Below are positions 8,346 through 16,566 of a stretch of DNA of 28,382 bases, in pieces. The notes beneath the pieces are model-generated. The model had not been told where the DNA came from, ran no database searches, and saw only the letters and a list, made by a program, of their open reading frames with translations. The stretch comes from Actinomycetes bacterium (GTDB lineage: Bacteria > Actinomycetota > Actinomycetes > Actinomycetales > Dermabacteraceae), in assembly GCA_023389045.1 (NCBI GenBank), contig JAEWEZ010000070.1, positions 1 to 28,382 on the forward strand, in the 5' to 3' direction. Numbering within the stretch: the stretch's first letter is position 1; each line of letters starts with the position of its first letter. The translations under genes and the position numbers were made by a program.

Positions 8346-11300
8346 CCAGCACTGATGCTCCAGCGATCCGGTTTAGTGCAGTCGATTTAGCGCGGCTTCT
8401 GGGCCGACAGGACCCCACCCCCGAACAGCAGGCCGTGATCGAGGGCCCCCTCGCCCCGACCCTCGTCGTGGCCGGAGCCGGATCCGGGAAAACCGAGACC
8501 ATGGCCTCCCGCGTGGTCTGGCTGATCGCCAACGGAATCCTGGAACCACGCCAGGTGCTGGGCCTGACCTTCACCCGGAAAGCAGCCCATGAGCTGTCCG
8601 AACGTATCGCCTCACGTCTTGCCACTCTGGCCAGTGTTCTGCGGGAACAGGGAGAGGAACTACCGACGGGCCTGGTAGCCGGCCACGATGAACTGGTCGG
8701 GCAACACTGCCAGGTGCAGACCTACAACGGATTCGCTCTAGACCTCGCCCTCGAACACGCCCTCGCCATCGGTTTGAGTCCCGAAGCGACGATGCTCTCC
8801 GCCTCGGCGTCCTGGCAGATGGCGTACGACATCATCGAAAGCTGGGATGACTCCCTCATCTCCGATAAATCGCCGGCCACACTGACGGCCGCCGTCGTCA
8901 ACCTGACGTCCTCTCTCTCGGATCACCTGCTCACCCCCAGTCAGCTGCGGGAAGAACTCCAGCAGATCCACCATCACCTCACCTCCATTCCCGTGGCACA
9001 GGAGGGCAGCAGGAAACGCACCACGCCAGCCGCACTGAAGACGCTGATCGCGGGCCTGGAAGACCGTTTAGCGCTGATTCCCGTCATCGAGCGTTTCGCC
9101 CAGGAGCGCTACCGCACCGGGCACCTCGACTTTGCTGACCAGGTAGCGGCCGCCGCCCGGATCGCCCAGGAGGTTCCTCGCGCCTGCCAGCTCGCCCGCA
9201 GCATGTACCGGGTGGTGCTCCTGGACGAGTTCCAGGACACCTCCGTCGCACAGTTGCAGATGCTTGCCGGGCTATTCGGCCCCGGGCATCCGGTCATCGC
9301 CGTGGGCGATCCGCAGCAGGCGATTTACGGCTGGCGCGGAGCCTCCGCTGCCTCCCTCGACGGATTCGTGCGCGACTTTGCGACCCCGGAGCAGCCGGTC
9401 CTGCAGCGCACCCTGTCGATCTCCTGGCGCAATGATGCTGCCGTGTTGGACCTCGCCAACCAGATCGCGAAACCGCTCCGCGAGCGCTCACAGGCCGTGA
9501 CAATCCCCGAGCTTGTCGCACGACCCGAGGCAGGCCCGGGCACCGTTCACATTTATGAAGCGGCCGATGAACGGGCGGAGGCGCGAGAAATCGCCGCCTG
9601 GATTCAGCGCTCCCGTGCGCAGATCCAGGCGGACAAACCGCAGCAACCCCCGGCCTCGGCGGCAGTGTTGGTGCGCACCCGTCGTCAGATTCCCGTCCTC
9701 GCTGAAGAACTCGAAGCCGCGGGGCTCACGGTGGATGTTGTGGGTATTGGCGGCCTGCTCAACCGCCCCGCAGTTGCCGATGTCCGTGCACTTCTGACCT
9801 GCACATACGATCCCGGGCGAGGAGATGCACTGATGCGTCTGCTGACCGGGCCGCGATTCCGGATCGGGGCACGTGACCTCGCCGCCCTCGGTGCGTGGAG
9901 AGACGCTAGCAATTCCCGTCGGCGTCGAGAGCGTGGGAACCACGAAGAAGACGAAACCGACGAGATCAGCCTGGTGGAAGCGCTCGATGACCTTCCAGCA
10001 CCGGGCTGGAAGAGCCTCGACGGGTACACCCTGAGCGACACGGCGCGGGAGCGGCTACAAGACCTGCAAAAGATGCTGCGGACGCTGCGACGGCTGCTGC
10101 CCCTGCCGCTGCCTGATCTGGTGACGGCCGCGATGCGGGCGCTTGGCCTGGACCTTGCCCTGCTCGAACAGCTGGCCGCACCCGTTGCTCCTGACGCAGC
10201 GGAAGCCTCAGCTGCAGACTCCGCGCAGGATGCCGTAGACGGTGCCGATGCCCTGACCCTTCCTCGCGGAGCGAGCCGGGCACTCGCCGACCTCGAAACC
10301 CTGCGGCGTCACGCCGCGGACTTTTACCGCACGGCCCGTCAGCCCGGCCTCGGCTCCTACCTGGCGCTTCTGGACATCAGCGAGGAGAAAGAAGCGGGCC
10401 TTGCCCTGGGCGCGGAGCCGGAAGAGGTGACCATTTCCGATGCCGTCACCATCATCACCATGCACTCCGCGAAGGGGCTGGAATGGGATCTGGTGGCCGT
10501 TGCCGGCCTCGGGGAAGAACCCGTCGCTCCCAAGAGAGGCGAGGACCTCGAAACCTGGGATCCCGCCCGGAAACCCCTGAACGATAAGGGATGGCTCGGC
10601 CCGATCGCCGATGCCACAGTCCCCTCCTCGCTGCGCGGGGACGCGGAAGGACTGCCCGAATTCGAGTGGTCCCTCGCTGACACCCAGGTGGAAGCTGAGG
10701 AGCGCTTCAGCGAGTTCTGCACGCAGCAGGGCAAAGCATCCCAGCAGGAAGACCGCCGCCTCATGTACGTGGCTCTGACCCGCGCGCGCCGCGACCTCCT
10801 GCTCACCTCCGCGACCTGGGTCTCCCAACGCAAAACCCGCAACATCCGCTCCCAGCTGCTGGAGGAGGCGGTGGAGGCCACCCCCGTGGAGAACCGCACC
10901 GTTGAGCCTTTCTCGCGCACGAATCCTCTGGAAGGAATGCAGGAAACTGCCATCTGGCCTCCCGCTCCGGGTGTTTCTGAGGCGGCGGTGCAGCGGGCAC
11001 GCGAGCTACTCGCGCAGGCACGAGAGCAGGAACTTCCCGAACCGTCAGAAACAGTACGACGGGTCATCGCCGACCTGGAGGCGCGCCGAGCCCGCAGCGA
11101 GGTGCACACGCCGGTCCTGCAGAGCCCCTCGCAAATGGTGACCCAGCTCAGGGATCCGGGGGCGGCCGCCCTGAACCTGCTGCGACCTGTGCCCCGCCGC
11201 CCCTCCGCCGCGGCCCGACGCGGCACCGAGTTCCACTCGTGGCTGGAGACGCAGTACGAGGACAGCTCGCTGCTTGAGCTGGAGGATCTCAATATTGTGG

Positions 11301-11725
11301 TCGAGGATGATGACGTCGCTCTCGACCTGGAGGAGATGCAAAAGATATTCGAGAAGAGCGAATGGGCGCAGCGCCTGCCTATCGCGATCGAGAAACCGGT
11401 GGTCACTCAGATCGGCTTAACCCGCGTGCGCGGTGTGATTGACGCCGTCTTTGCAGACCCGGAAGGGAGCGATGGGTCCGAGGGCGTCATCATCGTCGAC
11501 TGGAAAACCGGTCGTGCCCCCAGACCGTCCCAGTTGAAAGAACGCAGCTTGCAGCTTTCGCTGTACCGTCTGGCCTGGCATGAAGAAACCGGCCTGCCCC
11601 TGGAGTTGATCCGCACCGCATTCCATTTCGTGCCGGACTCCGTCACCTATGAGGTGAAGGATCACCCCTCACCCGAGCAGATCGAGGAGCTGCTGTTCGA
11701 GTGCCCGTCAGAATTCGAGGAGTGA
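8342..11725 (+). CDS. adnB: AdnB-type ATP-dependent helicase-nuclease subunit
   Basis: About 1127 residues. The active motor-nuclease partner of AdnA in double-strand-break resection. All superfamily 1A motifs are intact: GAGSGKTE (about 45-52), LTFTRKAA, LLDEFQD (about 293), GDPQQAIYGWRGA, HSAKGLEWD (about 706) and VALTRARR (about 809). The C-terminal RecB nuclease has GTEFHSWLE, RGVIDAV (about 1030), VDWKTG (about 1052) and QLSLYRLA. I chose GTG 8342 because it overlaps the adnA TGA (GTGA) and has GGAAGGAG at 8328-8335; the frame stays open farther upstream but only inside adnA. It is followed by a short convergent gap with a hairpin. With the degenerate AdnA motor, this subunit should supply essentially all translocation; that is inference. 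Confidence 0.94.
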   Translation: MTSTDAPAIRFSAVDLARLLGRQDPTPEQQAVIEGPLAPTLVVAGAGSGKTETMASRVVWLIANGILEPRQVLGLTFTRKAAHELSERIASRLATLASVLREQGEELPTGLVAGHDELVGQHCQVQTYNGFALDLALEHALAIGLSPEATMLSASASWQMAYDIIESWDDSLISDKSPATLTAAVVNLTSSLSDHLLTPSQLREELQQIHHHLTSIPVAQEGSRKRTTPAALKTLIAGLEDRLALIPVIERFAQERYRTGHLDFADQVAAAARIAQEVPRACQLARSMYRVVLLDEFQDTSVAQLQMLAGLFGPGHPVIAVGDPQQAIYGWRGASAASLDGFVRDFATPEQPVLQRTLSISWRNDAAVLDLANQIAKPLRERSQAVTIPELVARPEAGPGTVHIYEAADERAEAREIAAWIQRSRAQIQADKPQQPPASAAVLVRTRRQIPVLAEELEAAGLTVDVVGIGGLLNRPAVADVRALLTCTYDPGRGDALMRLLTGPRFRIGARDLAALGAWRDASNSRRRRERGNHEEDETDEISLVEALDDLPAPGWKSLDGYTLSDTARERLQDLQKMLRTLRRLLPLPLPDLVTAAMRALGLDLALLEQLAAPVAPDAAEASAADSAQDAVDGADALTLPRGASRALADLETLRRHAADFYRTARQPGLGSYLALLDISEEKEAGLALGAEPEEVTISDAVTIITMHSAKGLEWDLVAVAGLGEEPVAPKRGEDLETWDPARKPLNDKGWLGPIADATVPSSLRGDAEGLPEFEWSLADTQVEAEERFSEFCTQQGKASQQEDRRLMYVALTRARRDLLLTSATWVSQRKTRNIRSQLLEEAVEATPVENRTVEPFSRTNPLEGMQETAIWPPAPGVSEAAVQRARELLAQAREQELPEPSETVRRVIADLEARRARSEVHTPVLQSPSQMVTQLRDPGAAALNLLRPVPRRPSAAARRGTEFHSWLETQYEDSSLLELEDLNIVVEDDDVALDLEEMQKIFEKSEWAQRLPIAIEKPVVTQIGLTRVRGVIDAVFADPEGSDGSEGVIIVDWKTGRAPRPSQLKERSLQLSLYRLAWHEETGLPLELIRTAFHFVPDSVTYEVKDHPSPEQIEELLFECPSEFEE

Positions 11726-11751
11726 GCCGCACCGCTTGAGCCAGACCGACG

Positions 11752-11780
11752 GCCCGACACACGCCGAGCTGCTGTCGGGC
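11752..11780. terminator. Bidirectional terminator between adnB and the phosphotransferase gene
   Basis: GCCCGACA (11752-11759) pairs perfectly with TGTCGGGC (11773-11780) around a 13-nt loop, in the 55-bp gap between convergent stops. There is no long T-tract, as is common for GC-rich actinobacterial terminators. Confidence 0.6.
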
Positions 11781-12902
11781 TTAGCGTCGATCGTCGTGCT
11801 GAGGCCTCGAATGCTCGGGACTGCTCTCCTCGGCAAGCTCGTCCGTGAGGGGCGCGGCGTTCCCGTAGCGATGCTCTGTGTCGTGCGCAGGAGAGCCGTG
11901 CGCATACCCGTCATGCACAGAGTCATGGTGCTGCGCATGAGCCTCATGCTCGTGATGCTCCTGCATCTCCTCATAGGCTCGCTCCGCTTCCTCACGCGCG
12001 ATCTGGGCGAGGTCATCATCCAGATCGGTGAGCATCCCGCGGGCGTCGTCGATGATCTCCTGATCCTCGGTATCCACACCGTGCAGCAGCCATTGCAGCA
12101 CCGCGAATTCTCCAAGGAGCTGCGCGCGTTCGATCAGCCGACGATGCGGCACCGTCGGCAGTTCCTGCCGGTACCCGCTGTGCACGGCATCGAAGGAATC
12201 GGTATCCAGAGCAGGGATCAGCCAGGCAAGATCCTGCGCCGGGTCGCCGACCCGCGCCGAATGCCAGTCCAGCACCGCGCTGATCCGACCGCCGTGGTTG
12301 AACACGCAGTCCTCGCTGAGGTCTCCGTGCACGAACTGCGGGGAAAAGTCCCACAGATCATCATCGGCCAGCAGATGCTCCCAGCGCTGAGCGACGGCCG
12401 CAGGCAGAAGGCCAGCCTCCAGGGCGCGTTTCATCCGCCCCTGATGCTCTTCCCGGAGGGCCTGCGCCGTGTAGGTTTCCACCCCGGTTGCTTCGGCGGC
12501 GTAGCGCGGCACCGCGTGAATCCGTGCGATCACGCTGCCCAGGGCATGAGCGAGTTCAGGGTTGGCAGCCACTTCGTCCATGGCGAGGGGATGCCCCACG
12601 GGGGCCTCGGTGACGGCAACGCGCCCACCATCTTCTGCGGTGGCGAAGCCCAGCACGGGCGGAATCACGGTGCGCAGGGAGGTGCCCAGGAGCGACTCGG
12701 CAACGTGCAGATCCTGTTCCATCGCGGCGCCGGCTGCGGGCGTGGAGGGGCTGATGACCACCACGCGTCGAGCATCCTCCCCAATCACGCCGGCGATCTC
12801 GAGACCTTCAACGCGTGAGGGAAGGGCCGCGGTCTTGACGGGGATCAGTCCCGGGACCGCGGCAGCGGCTAGGGCGGCCAGGGCATAGGAGTTGCGGTGC
12901 AC
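11781..12902 (-). CDS. Aminoglycoside/macrolide phosphotransferase-like kinase with His-rich tail
   Basis: About 373 residues from GTG 12902. It has the APH/Mph kinase fold: catalytic loop FVHGDLSEDCVF (192-201; the usual Asn is replaced by Cys) and the metal-binding segment DWHSARVGDPAQDLAW (212-227). The N-terminal half matches chromosomal actinobacterial phosphotransferases of the macrolide 2'-phosphotransferase type, which usually begin with ALAALATAAVPGL-like sequence, supporting this start. A longer frame to ATG 12974 would overlap nudC head to head. The last 60 or so residues are acidic and rich in histidine (HHEHEAH, QHHD and more), possibly metal-binding or disordered. Although related to resistance enzymes, its place within a conserved repair locus argues for a housekeeping kinase. 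The substrate is unknown. Confidence 0.82.
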   Translation of the reverse strand: MHRNSYALAALAAAAVPGLIPVKTAALPSRVEGLEIAGVIGEDARRVVVISPSTPAAGAAMEQDLHVAESLLGTSLRTVIPPVLGFATAEDGGRVAVTEAPVGHPLAMDEVAANPELAHALGSVIARIHAVPRYAAEATGVETYTAQALREEHQGRMKRALEAGLLPAAVAQRWEHLLADDDLWDFSPQFVHGDLSEDCVFNHGGRISAVLDWHSARVGDPAQDLAWLIPALDTDSFDAVHSGYRQELPTVPHRRLIERAQLLGEFAVLQWLLHGVDTEDQEIIDDARGMLTDLDDDLAQIAREEAERAYEEMQEHHEHEAHAQHHDSVHDGYAHGSPAHDTEHRYGNAAPLTDELAEESSPEHSRPQHDDRR

Positions 12903-12908
12903 GGCCCC

Positions 12909-12914
12909 ACCGTA
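12909..12914 (-). promoter_or_regulatory. -10 box for a probable leaderless phosphotransferase transcript
   Basis: TACGGT (minus strand) fits TAnnnT and ends exactly 6 nt before GTG 12902, so transcription would begin at or next to the start codon. No Shine-Dalgarno and no good -35 are visible. Confidence 0.55.
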
Positions 12915-12938
12915 CCCGCCCAGGGCGGTCAGTTTCCG

Positions 12939-12944
12939 TAGGCT
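12939..12944 (+). promoter_or_regulatory. -10 box for a probable leaderless nudC transcript
   Basis: TAGGCT fits TAnnnT and ends 6 nt before ATG 12951, the same geometry as the opposing promoter 30 bp away. No Shine-Dalgarno precedes nudC. Confidence 0.55.
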
Positions 12945-12950
12945 TCGGGC

Positions 12951-13868
12951 ATGGCGCGAATCCGAGGCCCTCATCTGACCACCCCGCTAGCGGTGCTCTC
13001 CTCCGCGCGGGATGCCCTGGCGCGCAACGCTCCCGGCGCTGATGAGCCGGGGGAGGGGGCACGTTTCCTGGTGACTCGAGCGGGTGCGGTACCGGTGCGG
13101 GAATTGGACGACGGGGCACACCTGCAGGTGGAGGAGCAGGATCCGCGGCGTGGTGCGGTGATCCCGGCGGTGCTGCTGGGGGAGTTCGACGGCGCCCCGC
13201 TGTATGCGGTGGAGATGGCCGAGCCGAGCGCGGAGATCGACGATCCGGGGCGGCCACTGCGTGATCTGCGGCAGGTCGCTGAACGCTTGCCTGTGGCGCA
13301 GCGGGATGTGGCGCTGGCTGCGGTGGCGATGGGTGCCTGGCATCGAAGTACCCGGCACTGTCCCCTCTGTGGAAGCGATCTGCTGGGGGCGATGGGCGGA
13401 TGGGTTTTGCGCTGCCCGCATGATGGCTCCGAGCAGTTTCCGCGCACCGATCCGGCGGTGATCATGGCTGTTCGAGATGATCAGGACAGGCTGCTGCTGG
13501 CGCATGGGGCGAGGTTCCGCCCGGGGTTCTTTTCTGTGTTGGCCGGTTTTGTGGAACCGGGGGAGAGCGCCGAGGCGGCCGTGGCGCGGGAGGCCCATGA
13601 GGAAACCGGTGTGGTGATTTCCGAGGTGGAGTATGTGGGGAGTCAGCCGTGGCCCTTTCCGCGCACCCTGATGCTCGGCTACCGCGCCTGGGCATCGGGC
13701 CAGCAGGTGCTGGACCTGCAGCCCGAGGAGATCCTGGAGGCGCGCTGGGTCGAGCGTGGGGAGCTCGCGGAACTGGTGCACAGTGGGCAGATGGAGCTGC
13801 CGGGCAGCGCATCCATGGGGCATGCCCTGATTCGTGACTGGTACGGGCAGGAGCTTCCGCACAACTGA
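12951..13868 (+). CDS. nudC: NADH pyrophosphatase / RNA deNADding Nudix hydrolase
   Basis: 305 residues. Hydrolyses NAD(H) to NMN(H) and AMP and, in the characterised family, removes NAD caps from RNA. It has the NudC N-terminal domain, a zinc-ribbon-like segment (Cys137, Cys140, Cys155), a Nudix box at 199-221 (GFVEPGE, then REAHEETG) and the NudC-defining SQPWPFP at 231-237. The fourth zinc ligand is not a cysteine: CPHDG follows Cys155, so His or Asp may substitute, or zinc may be absent. The ATG is set by the leaderless promoter geometry and by family length. It lies between adnAB and uvrD2, as in mycobacteria (Rv3199c). Confidence 0.95.
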   Translation: MARIRGPHLTTPLAVLSSARDALARNAPGADEPGEGARFLVTRAGAVPVRELDDGAHLQVEEQDPRRGAVIPAVLLGEFDGAPLYAVEMAEPSAEIDDPGRPLRDLRQVAERLPVAQRDVALAAVAMGAWHRSTRHCPLCGSDLLGAMGGWVLRCPHDGSEQFPRTDPAVIMAVRDDQDRLLLAHGARFRPGFFSVLAGFVEPGESAEAAVAREAHEETGVVISEVEYVGSQPWPFPRTLMLGYRAWASGQQVLDLQPEEILEARWVERGELAELVHSGQMELPGSASMGHALIRDWYGQELPHN

Positions 13869-13957
13869 GGAGAGTGGCGGCCCCTCCCCAGGCGGAACCG
13901 TCCACAGCGGATTCGACGGCGCAAAAATGTCAGAGCCCTCTGCCAGACTGGTCGGTG

Positions 13958-16114
13958 ATGAGCCAGCACCACGTTGTTCCCAGTCCAGAGCCCGAATCTG
14001 CTCCCGGCCGTGCCTCGGCAGACCCGGAAGCGATCCTTGCTGCCCTCGACCCTGAGCAGCGTGAGGTGGCCAGAACTTTCGGCACCCCACTGTGCGTGCT
14101 CGCCGGTGCTGGCACCGGGAAAACCCGAGCTATCACGCACCGCATCGCCTACGGGGTCGCCACCGGGCAGCTGAACCCGCGGCATGTGCTGGCGGTGACC
14201 TTCACGCATAAGGCGGCCACGGAGATGCGCTCGCGTCTGCGTGACCTCGGCGTGCCGGCGGTGCAGGCCCGAACTTTCCATGCGGCAGCGCTTCGGCAAT
14301 TGCGTTTCTTTTGGCCACGCACCGTCGGTGGCTCGCTGCCCGAGTTGATGCCGAGCAAGATGGCGGGGATCGCGGAGGCCTGCCGCCGCCTGCATATGCA
14401 GGTTGATGGGGCAGCGCTCAAAGACATCGTGACGGAAGTGGAGTGGGCGCGGGTCGGCATGCTGACCCCGGAGGCGTATCCACAGGCCGCTGAGCGTTCA
14501 CACCGCCCGGGGGTAGCAGGCTTTGACGCCCGCTCGATTGCACGGATCCTCGTGCAGTACGAGGAGGTTAAAAAGGACCGCGGGGTGATCGACTTCGAGG
14601 ATGTGCTGCTGCACATGGTGGGCATCCTCGCTGAGCGTGAGGACATCGCCCGCGAGGTGCGCGCTCAGTACCGACACTTCGTCGTGGATGAGTACCAGGA
14701 CGTCTCCACCCTGCAGCACGCCCTGCTGCGGCTGTGGCTCGGGCCGAGCGATGACCTGTGCGTGGTGGGGGATGCCGCCCAGACGATCTACACCTTCGCG
14801 GGGGCGCGTGCCCGTTTTCTCCTGGACTTCCGCCGCGAGTTCCGTCGGGCCGAGGTCATTCGTCTGGAGCGTAACTACCGTTCCACCCCGCAGGTCGTGC
14901 AGCTCGCCAATACCGTGCTGGATGGCGCCCGTGGCCGTACCCGGGATCACCGTCTCACCCTGGTTGCGCAACGTCCCTCCGGCGTAGAACCACGCATCGA
15001 GTCCTTCCCCGACGATCCCGGTGAGGCTGAGGGAGTGGCGACCCAGATCGCCGAGATGATCCGCGGGGGGCGCCGCGCCAGCGAGATCGCAATTCTCTTC
15101 CGCACCAACAGCCAATCCGAAGCGTTCGAGGAAGCACTCACGGCCCGGGGCATCGGGTACCTCGTGCGCGGCGGAGAAAAGTTCTTTGAGCGACAGGAAG
15201 TACGTCGCGCCATGGTGACGCTGCGCGCGGCCCGGATGGTTGAACACGATGACCTTTCCCGTGCGGTGCGCGACCTGCTCTCCCAGCAGGGCTGGTCACC
15301 TTCGGCACCGGAGGGTACCGGGGCGGTTCGTGACCGCTGGGATTCTCTGAACGCCCTGGTGGGGCTTGCCGACACGATTTCCGAGCGGCCCGGCGCGACC
15401 ATGGCGGATGTGGTCGCTGAACTGGAGGAACGCGCTGAGGCGCAGTCCGCCCCGGTGGTTGAGGGCGTCACCCTCGCCTCCATCCACACCGCTAAGGGCC
15501 TGGAATGGTCGGTGGTTTTCGTGGTGGGCGCCAGCGAGGGCTTGCTTCCGATTTCGATGGCGAAAACCGCGGCGGAGGTCGAAGAGGAGCGGCGTCTGTT
15601 CTATGTGGCGCTGACACGCGCCCGAGACGAGCTGATCGTGACCTGGTCGGGTTCCCGCACCCCGGGGGCGCGCGCCTCGCGTAAACCCACCCGGTTCCTG
15701 GACGCGGTCCTGGAACGTCCGGCCGAGAACCGGCGCGGGGGTGGGGTGCGTACTCGCACGAAGGGCCGACGGGGCACGACTGAATACATCTCGTGCCGGG
15801 TGTGTGCCGACGGCTTGGATACACCGCGTGAGCGCAAGCTCGGACGCTGCGAGGACTGCCCTCCGCTCGTGGATGAGGGCCTGGTGGAACGTATGAAGGC
15901 GTGGCGTCTCGAACGGGCTCGCGCGGCAGGCGCCCCGGCTTACACAGTCTTCACGGATGTCACGCTTGAGGCGATCGCTCAGCGTCGGCCGCGCAGCAAT
16001 GAGGAGATGCTGGCGATCCCCGGGATCGGCCCGACGAAGCTGGAACGGCATGGCAGGGACCTGCTCGCGTGGCTCGCCGAGGAGGCCTCATCCGAGGACT
16101 CATCTCAGGGATGA
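13958..16114 (+). CDS. uvrD2: UvrD2-type DNA helicase with zinc finger and HRDC domain
   Basis: About 718 residues. A superfamily 1A 3'-5' DNA helicase for repair. Motifs: GAGTGKT (about 50-56), VTFTHKAA, VDEYQD (about 243), GDAAQTIYTFAGA, ERNYRST, HTAKGLEW (about 510) and VALTRAR (about 549). The tail has CRVC (about 612) and CEDC (about 630), the tetracysteine that distinguishes UvrD2, then an HRDC domain (about 655-710) with helix-hairpin-helix-like IPGIGPTKLERHG. The start is uncertain. The frame stays open to GTG 13874, six bp after the nudC stop with GAGGAG almost touching it, while ATG 13958 (or GTG 13955) gives the usual family length but lacks a Shine-Dalgarno. It is probably cotranscribed with nudC. 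In mycobacteria uvrD2 is essential and lies next to whiB7, as here. Confidence 0.94.
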   Translation: MSQHHVVPSPEPESAPGRASADPEAILAALDPEQREVARTFGTPLCVLAGAGTGKTRAITHRIAYGVATGQLNPRHVLAVTFTHKAATEMRSRLRDLGVPAVQARTFHAAALRQLRFFWPRTVGGSLPELMPSKMAGIAEACRRLHMQVDGAALKDIVTEVEWARVGMLTPEAYPQAAERSHRPGVAGFDARSIARILVQYEEVKKDRGVIDFEDVLLHMVGILAEREDIAREVRAQYRHFVVDEYQDVSTLQHALLRLWLGPSDDLCVVGDAAQTIYTFAGARARFLLDFRREFRRAEVIRLERNYRSTPQVVQLANTVLDGARGRTRDHRLTLVAQRPSGVEPRIESFPDDPGEAEGVATQIAEMIRGGRRASEIAILFRTNSQSEAFEEALTARGIGYLVRGGEKFFERQEVRRAMVTLRAARMVEHDDLSRAVRDLLSQQGWSPSAPEGTGAVRDRWDSLNALVGLADTISERPGATMADVVAELEERAEAQSAPVVEGVTLASIHTAKGLEWSVVFVVGASEGLLPISMAKTAAEVEEERRLFYVALTRARDELIVTWSGSRTPGARASRKPTRFLDAVLERPAENRRGGGVRTRTKGRRGTTEYISCRVCADGLDTPRERKLGRCEDCPPLVDEGLVERMKAWRLERARAAGAPAYTVFTDVTLEAIAQRRPRSNEEMLAIPGIGPTKLERHGRDLLAWLAEEASSEDSSQG

Positions 16115-16169
16115 TCTGCCTCGCCAGGCCTCTGTTCTCGCTGCCATGAATCTGGTATCGCCGCAGGTC

Positions 16170-16209
16170 AAAAAATAATTGGCGGGCTGCTGAGGTCGTG
16201 TCATAGACT
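16170..16209 (+). promoter_or_regulatory. whiB7 promoter with A-tract upstream of -35
   Basis: AAAAAATAATT (16170-16180) runs directly into -35 TTGGCG (16179-16184). A TAnnnT -10, TAGACT (16204-16209), follows after 19 bp; CATAGA (16202-16207) gives 17 bp. WhiB7 proteins bind with the housekeeping sigma factor at promoters carrying an AT-rich patch just upstream of -35, and they autoregulate, so this is a good candidate for positive autoregulation. The A-tract stands out sharply in this GC-rich sequence. Confidence 0.65.
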
Positions 16210-16299
16210 CATCGCGTCCACCGTCGGATTGCTTCCGCAGCCGGGTACCGCATGTGCTTCCCGGTCTGTCGGGGCGGGTATGAGAAAGGAGGTTTCGCC

Positions 16300-16440
16300 A
16301 TGAACAACAGCACTGTCATCGACATCGCTATCGGTATCACCGAGCGTCCGCGCCTCGGTGTCCTTGGCGCCTCCTACTCGTGGATGGCGCCGCACCGAGC
16401 GCTGATCCCCGCGCCCCGCATCGACTGCCCGCGACACTGA
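16300..16440 (+). CDS. Upstream ORF (leader peptide) of whiB7
   Basis: A 46-codon ORF with a very strong Shine-Dalgarno (AAAGGAGG, 16285-16292, 7 nt before ATG), the best in this part of the window. The peptide starts MNNSTVIDIAIGITERPRLG and ends RIDCPRH. It is too short and too basic/Pro-rich to suggest an enzyme. It lies between the whiB7 promoter and whiB7. In mycobacteria and Streptomyces, whiB7/wblC leaders carry an upstream ORF whose translation state controls premature termination; ribosome-targeting antibiotics relieve it. The coding stretch also contains a hairpin (CACCGAG 16338-16344 with CTCGGTG 16354-16360) that a translating ribosome would melt. That it is translated is inferred from the Shine-Dalgarno and position. 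Confidence 0.7.
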   Translation: MNNSTVIDIAIGITERPRLGVLGASYSWMAPHRALIPAPRIDCPRH

Positions 16441-16544
16441 CGAGGCCTCGCCTCGCTGCTGAGCGGCGCACTCGTCGCGATCACGTCACCGCAGCGGTGA
16501 CGGCACAGGGATCTGCCACCGAATCCGTGCCCACCGCCGTCACC
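16439..16544 (+). promoter_or_regulatory. Putative whiB7 attenuator with alternative hairpins
   Basis: Two sets of competing stems follow the upstream-ORF stop. First, CGAGGC (16441-16446) can pair with GCCTCG (16450-16455), or GACGAG (16439-16444) with CTCGTC (16471-16476); they share bases. Second, GTCACC (16485-16490) pairs with GGTGAC (16496-16501), or GGTGACGGC (16496-16504) pairs perfectly with GCCGTCACC (16536-16544); again they exclude each other. This is the arrangement expected of a terminator/antiterminator switch. No T-tract follows, so termination versus occlusion of the whiB7 start cannot be decided from sequence. Confidence 0.55.
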
Positions 16545-16566
16545 CGAGACGTGAAGCAGCGACACC

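Noticed and set aside
10357..11406. Minus-strand frame inside adnB
   Set aside because: Ser/Arg-rich shadow of the AdnB C-terminal half.
12987..14090. Minus-strand frame opposite nudC and the uvrD2 start
   Set aside because: Would cover a well-supported NudC gene on the other strand; no motif or start signal.
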